Below, in pieces: positions 1 through 7,529 of a stretch of DNA of 26,860 bases (the stretch's first letter is position 1; each line of letters starts with the position of its first letter). The stretch lies in IMG/VR virus record IMGVR_UViG_3300030419_007436, positions 163,770 to 190,629 of that record, one strand, 5' to 3'. Origin of the DNA: a virus. A program made the translations under genes and the position numbers. The notes beneath the pieces are model-generated. The model made no database searches. It saw only the letters and a program-made list of their open reading frames with translations, and was not told where the DNA came from.

Positions 1-238
1 CAGACCACGATCCGCCGGTATTTTTAAATTCTAAAGTGCCATCATTGTCTCTAAACCCATAACCGCTGGTGCCTGCAATAATACCGAAATTCATATATCC
101 CGATCCACTGACAAGAGAATTTCCTTTGACAAGTAAATTTCCCGTGATTTCAGTTCTGTCGGTCGCCTCGTTGCCGAGAGTTGAATTTGTATCGACATCT
201 AGCGTGGGTATATGCGTTCTACTAGGTTGAAATGGCAT
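1..238 (-). CDS. Tail-fibre-like structural protein, N-terminal part (C-terminus cut off by the window edge)
   Basis: The frame opens at an ATG at 238 and stays open to base 1, so only about 79 N-terminal residues are visible. They begin MPFQPSRTHIPTLDVDTNST and continue with Thr/Ser/Gly-rich beta-type sequence. A stretch reading GYGFRDNDGTLEFKNTGGSW is typical of repeat modules in phage fibre and virion-surface proteins. The start is supported by a purine-rich GGAGATAGAGG just upstream and by a TATAAATA late-promoter-like element at 278-285. It is the last gene in the transcription direction here, downstream of bS21 and a small structural protein. The role as fibre or surface protein is inferred from composition and context; no catalytic motif is visible. 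Confidence 0.7.
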   Translation of the reverse strand, partial: MPFQPSRTHIPTLDVDTNSTLGNEATDRTEITGNLLVKGNSLVSGSGYMNFGIIAGTSGYGFRDNDGTLEFKNTGGSWS

Positions 239-277
239 CCTCTATCTCCAAGTGTAACATTTTTTGTATGAGCCTCT

Positions 278-285
278 TATTTATA
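278..285 (-). promoter_or_regulatory. Candidate late promoter (TATAAATA) for the fibre-like gene
   Basis: Read on the minus strand, the gap between the 141-residue protein and the fibre-like gene contains TATAAATA, identical to the T4 late-promoter -10 consensus. It lies about 40 bases upstream of the ATG at 238. A TTGACA also occurs in the last codons of the preceding gene, but only 12-14 bases away, which is too short for a sigma70 promoter. Assignment rests on motif identity and position. Confidence 0.5.
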
Positions 286-291
286 TTCCTG

Positions 292-717
292 TTATTCTGT
301 CAATCCAGAACCTGTTAGGTCATACATTCTACGATCAGGAATATTTGTTAATTCTGCGAAACACTCAAATCCTGTAGTGCTCCCATCTCCGTCTGAGGGG
401 CATGTTACATATACATTTTTACACTTTACGTTGAATGTAACGTTTTCATCATCTCCATCAAGTGTAATATAGTGTCTTCCGCTTATGACATTTCCGGACG
501 ATGTAGAGTTAAAGTGTACTCTAAGCTTTGCAGAACCCGAATTAATGATTGTAACCGATCTAGTTACAAATGGAAAATTAACACCCACCTCTTCGCCAGT
601 GCTAATTGCAGACCCCGTTAAAAATGGTTCACCAGATACTTGGTATGAACCCACATTTCTTAATCCAACTCCATGACCAGGATATGAAACTTGTTTGCTA
701 TCTTCATCTGTCGCCAT
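292..717 (-). CDS. Small virion structural protein (141 residues), function unknown
   Basis: The protein starts MATDEDSKQVSYPGHGVGLR and is acidic and rich in Gly, Thr, Ser and Val. It has alternating hydrophobic patterns expected of an all-beta fold, and no transmembrane segment or enzyme motif. The C-terminal half carries three cysteines (KCKNVYVTCPSD and FECF). The start is supported by AGGAG about 7 bases before the ATG and by a CTATTTATATT element at 741-751. Its position between bS21 and a fibre-like gene suggests a minor virion or head-decoration protein. That is inference; I do not recognise a named family. Confidence 0.65.
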   Translation of the reverse strand: MATDEDSKQVSYPGHGVGLRNVGSYQVSGEPFLTGSAISTGEEVGVNFPFVTRSVTIINSGSAKLRVHFNSTSSGNVISGRHYITLDGDDENVTFNVKCKNVYVTCPSDGDGSTTGFECFAELTNIPDRRMYDLTGSGLTE

Positions 718-740
718 GATAAACTCCTATTATCTTTACC

Positions 741-751
741 AATATAAATAG
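741..751 (-). promoter_or_regulatory. Candidate late-promoter motif CTATTTATATT
   Basis: On the minus strand CTATTTATATT lies 23 bases before the ATG at 717, in the short gap after bS21. The same 11-mer occurs at 9183-9193 and 10953-10963, and a variant at 13393-13407, each time just upstream of a structural or lysis gene. The recurrence in intergenic gaps is the evidence. It contains the T4 late box in reverse complement, so its exact reading is uncertain. Confidence 0.45.
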
Positions 752-755
752 AAAA

Positions 756-977
756 TTAAAAATTCTTTTCTCTCTCGATTCTTAATTTATCCAATAATTT
801 TTTTCTTTTTAAGCGTTCTTTTTTTCTTTTAATTGAAGGCTTCTCGTAATACATCCGTTCTCTATACTTTTCAAGAACCTTCTCTTTCTTTGTTTTTTTT
901 ACAAATCTTCTCACCATTCTTTCGAAACTTTCATTTCTGTCTCGTGGTTTTACTTCAACATTAATTGGTTTTCCCAT
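756..977 (-). CDS. rpsU: Phage-encoded 30S ribosomal protein bS21
   Basis: This 73-residue, very basic protein matches bacterial bS21 along its length. It has the N-terminal strand (KPINVEVKPRDRNESFERMV), the RRF-K core and the diagnostic YYEKPS followed by an RKKERLKRKK tail. Bacterial bS21 is about 70 residues, so it is full length. bS21 sits on the 30S platform near the anti-Shine-Dalgarno end of 16S rRNA and helps initiation. Viral copies are known and are thought to exchange into host ribosomes. The frame extends to a TTG at 989, but the ATG at 977 is preferred because AAGGGG lies upstream of it and homology begins there. It sits 17 bases after the coiled-coil gene, amid capsid genes, so late expression is likely. 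The family call is confident; preferential translation of phage mRNA is inference. Confidence 0.93.
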   Translation of the reverse strand: MGKPINVEVKPRDRNESFERMVRRFVKKTKKEKVLEKYRERMYYEKPSIKRKKERLKRKKLLDKLRIEREKNF

Positions 978-994
978 TTTTAAAAACAAACCCC

Positions 995-1438
995 TTAAAC
1001 TAATTTATTCCATTTGTGACCACCCAAGCTTATTAAACCACTAATATCAACGCCTGGATCTCCCGGTTCGATATTTGATAGTGGGCCAGCACTAGGTGGC
1101 GCATTCAGTGCGCCGCCAGAAGATAAGGGTTCGGTACCTTCGAATATTTCGGTACCAAATCCCGTAGCATCTAACAGTTTTCTTTTTTGTTCTTTGATTG
1201 ATCTCCGCTTTTCTTCTTCAAGCTCTAGTCTTTGTTGTTCTAAAAGTTTTTGTTGCTTTCTTGTAGTTTCAATTTGAAACTGAGGTTCCTTGCGGGTGTT
1301 GGCCTCAACCAAGAGGGGGGTCAAACCCGTCACGACTTCTGTTACAACACTAGACAAAATACCATCCTCTAACAAAGCTTCTTTTAAACATTGCTTTACC
1401 AAAGGTTTTAACATTCTTTTTAGTTCTGTTTTTTTCAT
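995..1438 (-). CDS. Coiled-coil protein next to the prohead protease, possibly core or scaffold related
   Basis: The 147-residue protein has a helical N-terminus (MKKTELKRMLKPLVKQCLKE). A charged coiled-coil segment rich in Glu, Lys and Gln follows at about residues 55-90, then a Gly/Pro/Ser-rich flexible tail. In T4-like phages the genes beside the gp21 protease encode scaffold and core proteins that the protease digests, and the extended helix plus disordered tail would fit such a role. I see no diagnostic motif. AAGGTGGAG just before the ATG supports the start. It begins 12 bases after the protease stop. The scaffold role is inferred only from neighbourhood and composition. Confidence 0.55.
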   Translation of the reverse strand: MKKTELKRMLKPLVKQCLKEALLEDGILSSVVTEVVTGLTPLLVEANTRKEPQFQIETTRKQQKLLEQQRLELEEEKRRSIKEQKRKLLDATGFGTEIFEGTEPLSSGGALNAPPSAGPLSNIEPGDPGVDISGLISLGGHKWNKLV

Positions 1439-1450
1439 TCTCCACCTTTT

Positions 1451-2083
1451 TTAAAAAATATCATTTAAAGCGCGATTAATCCTGTCGCCTTTTGTAAATA
1501 TTTGTGTTAAGTTTTTCTCAACACCCTCATTCATTGGAAGCCCTGCTTGCTTTAATATATAAGCATTTGGGGCAGAAGGCTCAGAAACAGCATCAAAACA
1601 AATCAACTGGAGATCGTCTTGAACTATTTGGGCGCCGGAGCCCCGGGGGCATGGTTGCAGTGAGCCGAGGGCCCGGGATGAAAAACCAAATTTAACTCCA
1701 CTATTATAAAGCCCCTCAAGTATTTGGCCCGCGGGTGTTTTCAGACATTGTATTGTTCCAATGACATCATCGCCATCCCACCACACTCTCTTAACCAAAT
1801 GAGAGGCGTTTTTAAGGTTAACAACACTATCGTCCGGATGATCACACTCGCCTATAGCCCTGCCTTCTGCAACCATTTTCGCGTAGTTCTCTATTTCACG
1901 AGTTAAAATTTCTCTCCCATATATCCTGCCATTACCATTTTGCACATCACATTGCTGCAACTTGGCGGGGAATATTAGAAACCCTTGATTAACAAGCCTC
2001 TTTTCACTTTCCGTCAAAAGATCTTGACATCCTCGGTCATCGCATTTTAACTCAAAAAATTCTCGCAAAAGCACTTTAGACAT
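1451..2083 (-). CDS. 21: Prohead core (maturation) serine protease, T4 gp21-like
   Basis: This 210-residue protein carries the herpesvirus-assemblin-like protease signature of the T4 gp21 family. It has NGNGRIYGREIL at about residues 49-60, ECDHPDD with the catalytic His at 82, GVKFGFSSRALGSL with the nucleophilic Ser at 135/136, and FDAVSEPSAPNA with the likely third residue Asp164. T4 gp21 is of similar size. The enzyme cleaves scaffold, capsid and internal proteins in the prohead before DNA packaging. The ATG at 2083 is fixed by GAGGG six bases upstream and an in-frame TGA just before it. The DNA at about 1630-1680, coding for the residues after the active serine, is much richer in GC than its surroundings. 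The encoded conserved motif stays intact. Confidence 0.93.
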   Translation of the reverse strand: MSKVLLREFFELKCDDRGCQDLLTESEKRLVNQGFLIFPAKLQQCDVQNGNGRIYGREILTREIENYAKMVAEGRAIGECDHPDDSVVNLKNASHLVKRVWWDGDDVIGTIQCLKTPAGQILEGLYNSGVKFGFSSRALGSLQPCPRGSGAQIVQDDLQLICFDAVSEPSAPNAYILKQAGLPMNEGVEKNLTQIFTKGDRINRALNDIF

Positions 2084-2095
2084 TTTTTTCCCTCT

Positions 2096-2165
2096 TCAAA
2101 TGGCGGCCGCCAGCCGCCCGGTACTGGAGCCGCTGCAGCAGCGCCGTACTGGTTGTAATTTCCAT
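2096..2165 (-). other. GC-rich spacer with overlapping mini-ORFs before the protease
   Basis: The 85-base gap between the small membrane-protein gene and the protease contains about 55 bases of very high GC, including the palindrome GGCGGCCGCC, in otherwise AT-rich DNA. An ATG at 2165 opens a 29-codon frame (MEITTSTALLQRLQ...) that ends inside the first codons of the protease. Another frame without an ATG reads YNQYGAAAAAPVPGGWRPP, which looks protein-like. No clear ribosome site precedes the ATG. It could be a leader peptide, a remnant of a small protein or a structured RNA. Confidence 0.3.
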
Positions 2166-2168
2166 TTT

Positions 2169-2498
2169 TTAGTCAACATAACAGTCACCCTCGTTTTTAT
2201 AAGTTATTTTAAAACCAAAATCATTAACCAAAACACTCAATAAATAGGACGTACCAGAACTTAGACACCCAAGTATTAGCGCGTTGGCTAAATTATAATC
2301 ATATGTAAATAGTTCAGTGTAGTCATTAATCCCGAATAAAAATGTGCCCACCCAAAATCCCATGCACATGGGACAGTGAAATAATTTTCCAAAACCATGA
2401 AGCCAATTTTTTCCAGGACGTATTTTATTAAATATTGAACCAAAGATTAAGATTTGTGTTAAGCCATATGCAGTAAGAATAAAATATATTAATTCCAT
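2169..2498 (-). CDS. Small membrane protein with a CPxC motif (DUF1360-like)
   Basis: The 109-residue protein has three hydrophobic segments at about residues 2-23, 46-58 and 70-94. Between the first two lies HCPMCMGFWVG with Cys42 and Cys45. This CPxC-x-GFWVG arrangement resembles the DUF1360-type membrane family found in bacteria and phages, whose function is unknown. The ATG is preceded by AGAGGG and follows the upstream gene by 14 bases. Its place in a capsid-assembly operon is odd for a membrane protein; it might anchor proheads at the membrane or act on the envelope, but nothing in the sequence decides this. The membrane topology is seen; the family likeness is from memory of the motif. 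Confidence 0.7.
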   Translation of the reverse strand: MELIYFILTAYGLTQILIFGSIFNKIRPGKNWLHGFGKLFHCPMCMGFWVGTFLFGINDYTELFTYDYNLANALILGCLSSGTSYLLSVLVNDFGFKITYKNEGDCYVD

Positions 2499-2512
2499 TT
2501 AACCCTCTTTTT

Positions 2513-3112
2513 CTAATATCCAGTCGTACCAAACATTCCGTAACTCCCCATATTTTTGAACTGACTAAGGCTTCCTTTTCGTGGTTCGTGAGGAACTTCA
2601 CCCAATTCGGTTGAGTCTTCTTCATTTGGTTCGAGCAAGTCTTTTTCGACCTCAAGTTCGTACCGTTTGGTTGCCATATAATATGGTTTTTCTTCTAATA
2701 GAAATGATACCACAGAATATAAGGTAGTTTGAAGAGAATCGCTTTTTGCAGGTTCTGCGCTTTCTAACATCAAAGCTTCCAGAGAACCATATACATTCCC
2801 ACCATGCACTGAAGCAGGGTCGACAACGCCATTTTTTACCAAGTGTTCGAACAATCTAGACTGAGTTGCATAAACATGGTCAGCGTATTGATTTTTAGAT
2901 AGCGCCAGCACCTTATTATTTTTAGGAGACAAAACAATATCAATTTCTGGGTGGTCTAATATTAATATATTGCCATCTAATGTTTTACGTGCTTTGAGTT
3001 TAACTTTTGCAGCAATTGGATTCTCAATGGATACCCTAAAAGAAGTTGAAGGGGGGATATCTTTAACATTGGGTGCTGGTGGTGCCTCAACATTTACATT
3101 AAATCTTGCCAT
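2513..3112 (-). CDS. Unknown protein of the capsid-assembly operon (199 residues)
   Basis: The protein starts MARFNVNVEAPPAPNVKDIP and has a proline-rich N-terminus. A mixed central region follows with ILDHPEIDIVLSPKNNKVLA, then helical sequence, an acidic stretch and a Gly/Phe/Tyr-rich C-terminus. No transmembrane helix or catalytic motif is visible. Its start overlaps the stop of the preceding helical protein by one base (TGATG), which indicates translational coupling, and GGAG lies upstream. The steady position between the portal-side genes and the protease suggests a prohead component. I do not recognise the family. Confidence 0.6.
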   Translation of the reverse strand: MARFNVNVEAPPAPNVKDIPPSTSFRVSIENPIAAKVKLKARKTLDGNILILDHPEIDIVLSPKNNKVLALSKNQYADHVYATQSRLFEHLVKNGVVDPASVHGGNVYGSLEALMLESAEPAKSDSLQTTLYSVVSFLLEEKPYYMATKRYELEVEKDLLEPNEEDSTELGEVPHEPRKGSLSQFKNMGSYGMFGTTGY

Positions 3113-3927
3113 CAGCTTTCTATCTCCGCGGCTAACGCCTGAATTTTTAAAAACTGTTGCAAAGATTCTTTATTGATTGGTTCTTTGCTATAATTTTCTA
3201 AAAGTTTTTTTACTTCTTTCATTTTTGAAACCATTTTTTCATCATCTTTAACATCTTTCATTGTAAAAGATTTATTAATGACCTTCTTTAAGTTTTCTAT
3301 CTCTTCATTTAAAAATAATTTAAAATCCACACCGTTGTCAATAAAAGATAATATAAATTTATTAAGTAGCTCTTTTTGATTTTCAAAAAGTTTCTGGCCA
3401 TATTGATTATTAAATCTTTCAACAAATTTATTAACAATTAAATTATTTATTTTGTCCTTGTTTTTAGTTTGAATACCTCTTGATGTGAGAGATCTTAAAA
3501 TAGATTCTTCTAAGATTACTTTTCTCTTGACACTCAAATCTTCCCCAAAGATTTGAGACAGAGTAGCAAGATCTCTATAGCTTGGAACAAAATTTGAAAA
3601 TATATTTTTTGATAATTCTTTATTGATCTTTTTAATTAAAGCGCTCTGCTCCTCAAATATTCTTTCTTTATCTAGATTTTTATATGCCAATTTGGTTTCT
3701 TGAATGAGTTTTTCCGCCATTCTACTTGAAACATTTTTAGTTTCTAAGAGAGTTTTAAAAAGTCTAAGCTCTTTGCCAATTTCTGTCACAGGACTAAAGT
3801 GTTCTTTTAATGTAGCAATGACCCTATCTCTTTCCTCAACATCTTTATTTAAAGCATGTTTGACCACTTCGCGCACTAAAGCTTCATAAAGAAAAGCGGT
3901 GTTTCGTTTTTTGTTATGTCGCAACAT
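3112..3927 (-). CDS. Long alpha-helical protein downstream of portal, possible prohead core protein
   Basis: This 271-residue protein is Lys/Glu/Leu/Asn-rich and predicted mostly helical. It starts MLRHNKKRNTAFLYEALVRE and ends with charged helices resembling coiled coils (KKLLENYSKEPINKESLQQF). There is no enzymatic motif. It begins inside the last codons of the portal gene (14-base overlap) and ends in a TGATG overlap with the next gene, so the three are tightly coupled. T4-like genomes carry small prohead-core genes at this position, which suggests a scaffold or core role; this is inference from synteny. Confidence 0.6.
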   Translation of the reverse strand: MLRHNKKRNTAFLYEALVREVVKHALNKDVEERDRVIATLKEHFSPVTEIGKELRLFKTLLETKNVSSRMAEKLIQETKLAYKNLDKERIFEEQSALIKKINKELSKNIFSNFVPSYRDLATLSQIFGEDLSVKRKVILEESILRSLTSRGIQTKNKDKINNLIVNKFVERFNNQYGQKLFENQKELLNKFILSFIDNGVDFKLFLNEEIENLKKVINKSFTMKDVKDDEKMVSKMKEVKKLLENYSKEPINKESLQQFLKIQALAAEIES

Positions 3928-5938
3928 TATTATCTTTCTGCTCCAATTCTTCTATTAAGTTTCTTACGTTCTGATTTACTTCAAACAGTGAACGCTCCTC
4001 ATCAATATAACTAGTTTCCTTATTCTCATAAACGCCGCTGCCCAAGCCCAACAATTCTCTGGCGCCCGTAGAGAGTCCTAAATTCTTTTGTCTTTTTGAA
4101 GAAGAGGTTGCTGTTTCCTGAGATCCTTTAGATAGTTCGTGACGCTTTCTAGCACCTCGTTTTCTCATATCTGCTGGAACAGGCTTATACCACTTGCCTT
4201 TTGATTTATCGGTCGTGCGCTGTTTTGGTTTTCCGAAAGCATCTTTTTTAACAACGCCCTTGATCCAAACATCTTCATCTCTTTTCCCGGGAGATGCCAG
4301 TAAGGCCGTATCCGCTTCTGCGCCTGGTGGAGTTCCGGCGTCTTCTGCGCCAGCTTCAGGCTCGGGGGCCATTTCTTCTCCGCCGCCTTCAGGGCTGGCC
4401 ATTTCTTCTCCTCCCAAAGCTTCCATTCCGCCCATACCGCCCATGCCGCCGCCTCCGGCAGCGCCTCCGGCCATGGCCTCTTGACCGAGAGCTTCTATAG
4501 ATTGTGCAAAGTGTTTATCATAAAACAATTCACGTTGATTTCGTAAGAATTCCTCTTCCGAAAGGTCAAACAAGTTTCTAGCAATCCAGCGCTTACTAAA
4601 GAAGCCTTCTGTTGCTTGTGCCGCCACGCTAAATTTAGTATTCCAGTGCTCAAGCTCTTGTAGCTCGGATATTTTAGATGGGTTGTTCAACTTAATTTTA
4701 AAAGAAAGAAGATCATCGCCCCGATAACCTAATGTATAAAGATGAATAATTCCAACTTTTTCTAATTCTGAAGTAACAGATCTCTGGAGCCTTTGGATGG
4801 TTCGAGCAAAACGAATATCTTTTTGTGCTAATGTGGCTTTATCTTCATCGCCACCTTCAGCCCGTGACAAATAAGAAGCTGGTACTTTTAACGCAGAAAA
4901 AAGTTTATCTCTCAAATATTTAACATCATCAATGTCTCCCGTATAGGTCCCTCCAGGTAAATTTGTAATCTCAGTACCTACGCCGCCTCGTACTGGAATG
5001 AAATAATCTTCTTCAACAGACATTGGGTTGTAGCGCAAGTCGACGCGTCCCGTGTCCGGATCAACTACTTGATTTCTTTTCATAGAGGTGATGACACGCT
5101 GCATATATTGTTCTACATCTTGAGGGGGAATATTACCTACATCAATTTTAAAAACGCGTCGCTCTGGTGCCCGGACAATACGATATGCCATCATTGCATC
5201 TTCTAAGAGAATGAGTTGACGCCAAATTCTTCTAGCTGAGTCCAAAACAGAAGTACCATATGGAGCAAATTTATCATTTCCCAAAATTCTAAAATGTCCT
5301 ACCTGCCAATTCTCAAACGTAACGCCGCCAGAATTCCACTGGAATTGTACATAGTTAGGATTGGTCTTGTCTTCACCTTCGAGCCTTTCTACTTCCGTTG
5401 TAGGAAGACCGATGACTTGTTTTATTCCTCGCTCTGAGTCAATATCCAAATATAAATAAAAATCTCCATATTTGCACATTGTTCTACACCATCCGAATAA
5501 GTTATATTCAACGTTTAAAACATTATAGTAAAGTGTGTCTAATATTCCTTTTATCTCTTCGTCATGACTATCAATCTGAAGTACTTTTTTAATGCCAGTG
5601 TGTGTTGTCATTTCATCTGCATAAATATCTAGCGCAGAAGCCAACTCTGGCGTGTATTCCATTTGATCAAAGTCTGCATAGCGCTGTATTCTTGATTGAG
5701 ATCCCATCATATAGGACGAGAAATTCTCAAAAGGATTATAGCCTAATCTTTCAAATTTTTGTCCAGCAACGTCTTTAAAGGTTTTTGAATATTTATCAAG
5801 GCGGCGGCGCCGAAGCTGTCGAGTATTCTGTGAGCGGTAGTTAATCAGTGGGCCTGAAAAAAGCCTAGTTAATCTTTTATACAGAGTTGAGTCTGGATTT
5901 CTAGGGTTCTTTGTGTTTTTTACATTTTTTGGGTCCAT
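3914..5938 (-). CDS. 20: Portal vertex protein, T4 gp20-like, with a long low-complexity C-terminal region
   Basis: The portal is the dodecameric ring at one capsid vertex through which terminase pumps DNA. The first ~480 residues show the family pattern: RLFSGPLINYR near the N-terminus, ELASALDIYADEMTTH at about 90-105, GTSVLDSARRIWRQL, AYRIVRAPERRVFKIDVG, and LFSALKVPASYLSRAEGG followed by an EDKATLAQKDIRFAR stretch. T4 gp20 is about 524 residues; this protein has 674. The excess is a Gly/Met/Ala/Glu/Pro-rich linker at about 482-545 followed by a basic segment and an acidic tail. AAAGGA upstream supports the ATG. It lies four bases after the large terminase, the usual packaging pair. The fold assignment is confident; the role of the extra C-terminal region is unknown. 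Confidence 0.92.
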   Translation of the reverse strand: MDPKNVKNTKNPRNPDSTLYKRLTRLFSGPLINYRSQNTRQLRRRRLDKYSKTFKDVAGQKFERLGYNPFENFSSYMMGSQSRIQRYADFDQMEYTPELASALDIYADEMTTHTGIKKVLQIDSHDEEIKGILDTLYYNVLNVEYNLFGWCRTMCKYGDFYLYLDIDSERGIKQVIGLPTTEVERLEGEDKTNPNYVQFQWNSGGVTFENWQVGHFRILGNDKFAPYGTSVLDSARRIWRQLILLEDAMMAYRIVRAPERRVFKIDVGNIPPQDVEQYMQRVITSMKRNQVVDPDTGRVDLRYNPMSVEEDYFIPVRGGVGTEITNLPGGTYTGDIDDVKYLRDKLFSALKVPASYLSRAEGGDEDKATLAQKDIRFARTIQRLQRSVTSELEKVGIIHLYTLGYRGDDLLSFKIKLNNPSKISELQELEHWNTKFSVAAQATEGFFSKRWIARNLFDLSEEEFLRNQRELFYDKHFAQSIEALGQEAMAGGAAGGGGMGGMGGMEALGGEEMASPEGGGEEMAPEPEAGAEDAGTPPGAEADTALLASPGKRDEDVWIKGVVKKDAFGKPKQRTTDKSKGKWYKPVPADMRKRGARKRHELSKGSQETATSSSKRQKNLGLSTGARELLGLGSGVYENKETSYIDEERSLFEVNQNVRNLIEELEQKDNNVAT

Positions 5939-5942
5939 CTAT

Positions 5943-7529
5943 TTATCCTTTCAATAACCAAAGAAATTCTTTCATTTTCTTTTTTTCGTCAATTGCTTTT
6001 TCAAACAACTGATCTTGATGCGGCTTGTGCATTCCAGGTATATTAGTGTTTAATTCAGTTTTATTAGTCATTATACAATTTATGAACGCTTTTTTATACT
6101 CCATATCACGCTGATTTTCAATTAATGCCGTATCTCGTACCCAGCATCCAATCGCACATGCCATAATTAGATCATCATTATAGCCTCTTTGTGCTTCTGG
6201 CTTGCCGTTTCTCCAAATAAAAGTATCCAACTCATTAATTAGCCTTCTAGAATAAATAGTAAGCATTTTATTTCTAATGAATTCTTCAAACTTGGCAATA
6301 ATTAAGGGCCTTGTTTTTAAAGATGTCGTAAAACCAGCAATTGCATTTGATCTCGTCTCTGCCTGATATTGGTCAATATATTCGTGGGAAGATTTGATGG
6401 AATAATATATATTTGGGTAGGCCTTCTCATATAATTTATCCAATACCGCAAACCCCACACTATTATTTTCAACCACAACCATTGCATTTCCATATTCCCG
6501 ACCAGCATTAAAAACAATTTCGGAAAAAAGATCTGGTGTTACTTTTCCTTGATATTCAGCAATGATCTCCATTGTTTCAAGCTTGAAAATATGAAAAACT
6601 GAAAAGTCGGCGCCGTCGCCGCGTGAAACATCTGCAACTAGAAGATAAGTATTTTCCGGTTTGAACTCTTCCCATATCCAATAATTTCTATCAACACCGG
6701 TCCTATACTTTGGTTCTGAAATTGTCTTTTTTAATCTTTGTATGTCGTCGCCATCAATAACTGTTTCACCAGAAGTATTAAAATTACATTCATATTCTTG
6801 GGCAATCTGGCGCTTGCTCATGTTTTTTGTTTCTATATCAAACCACTCTTTATCTCTGTCAGGATGAATATCCCAAAATAATTTCACTGGAAAAAAATCA
6901 TTTTGACCGGCCTCAGACTTTGTATACGTTTCATGAAACCAGTCGCCAACACCATTAGGTGTCGAAAGAGCAATACAGCGACCACCTGTAGAAATGGTAG
7001 GATAAAGTCCTGTCCACAAATCCCCTAAGTTTTCTATGTGGGCCGCCTCATCAATAACCAAAAGAGATAAAGCCTCAGAACGACCGGCATCTCCAGAAGT
7101 GGATGAGGCTTTGACTTGAGAGCCGTTGCTTAGTTCAAATGAATTTTTGTTATCGATATCAATATTGGCGATTCGCAGCCAATCCGGTAGATGTTTGATT
7201 ATGCCTTTAACTTTTCTAACTAAGTTTGCAGCCGTAGTTAGTTTCGTGGCTACCACAAGAACATTTTTGTCTCTATGAAATAATAACAACCAAGAAATAT
7301 AAGCTGCAACTATTGTGGAAATTCCTAACTGTCGAGCTTTTAGTATTATAGAAAACCGATGATCGCTAAAATTTTCCAGAAGTTCATCTTGGTAGTCGTA
7401 TGTTTTAAAAGGAATAAGGCCTAGGCCTGGGTGTGGTATCTTCGCGTAATTTTTAATAAAATATTGAGAATCTTTGCCACATTTTAGGACTTCCTTAAGA
7501 ACCTCTTTTTTGGTGATTTTGTATCCCAT
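5943..7529 (-). CDS. 17: Terminase large subunit (packaging ATPase and headful nuclease), T4 gp17-like
   Basis: The 528-residue protein has both terminase domains. In the ATPase, KARQLGISTI at about 64-73 is the Walker A region, LSLLVIDEAAH at about 155-164 is Walker B with Asp160 and catalytic Glu161, and ALSTPNG at 187-193 is the coupling motif. In the RNase H-like nuclease, LLVADVSRGDGADF (Asp300), VVVENN (Glu354) and YNDDLIMA (Asp452/453) supply the metal ligands. The usual GKT/GKS lysine of Walker A is replaced by GIST, with Lys64 or Arg66 the nearby basic residues. The start overlaps the upstream stop as TAATG. It is followed directly by the portal gene. The enzyme docks on the portal, hydrolyses ATP to translocate DNA and cuts at headful. 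Confidence 0.95.
   Translation of the reverse strand: MGYKITKKEVLKEVLKCGKDSQYFIKNYAKIPHPGLGLIPFKTYDYQDELLENFSDHRFSIILKARQLGISTIVAAYISWLLLFHRDKNVLVVATKLTTAANLVRKVKGIIKHLPDWLRIANIDIDNKNSFELSNGSQVKASSTSGDAGRSEALSLLVIDEAAHIENLGDLWTGLYPTISTGGRCIALSTPNGVGDWFHETYTKSEAGQNDFFPVKLFWDIHPDRDKEWFDIETKNMSKRQIAQEYECNFNTSGETVIDGDDIQRLKKTISEPKYRTGVDRNYWIWEEFKPENTYLLVADVSRGDGADFSVFHIFKLETMEIIAEYQGKVTPDLFSEIVFNAGREYGNAMVVVENNSVGFAVLDKLYEKAYPNIYYSIKSSHEYIDQYQAETRSNAIAGFTTSLKTRPLIIAKFEEFIRNKMLTIYSRRLINELDTFIWRNGKPEAQRGYNDDLIMACAIGCWVRDTALIENQRDMEYKKAFINCIMTNKTELNTNIPGMHKPHQDQLFEKAIDEKKKMKEFLWLLKG

Noticed and set aside
978-989. Upstream TTG start for bS21 adding four residues
   Set aside because: The AAGGGG is only a base from the TTG, and bS21 homology begins after the ATG at 977.
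1650-1670. A 17-base plus-strand match (GGTTGCAGTGAGCCGAG) to the core of the human Alu repeat
   Set aside because: The minus strand of these bases encodes the conserved SSRALGSL segment around the protease active serine, so the match is explained by coding sequence plus chance; no further Alu sequence flanks it.
4194-4500. Long plus-strand open frames opposite the portal C-terminus
   Set aside because: They are Pro/Ser- or Arg/Leu-rich mirrors of the low-complexity Gly/Ala/Glu-rich portal tail and lack ribosome sites.
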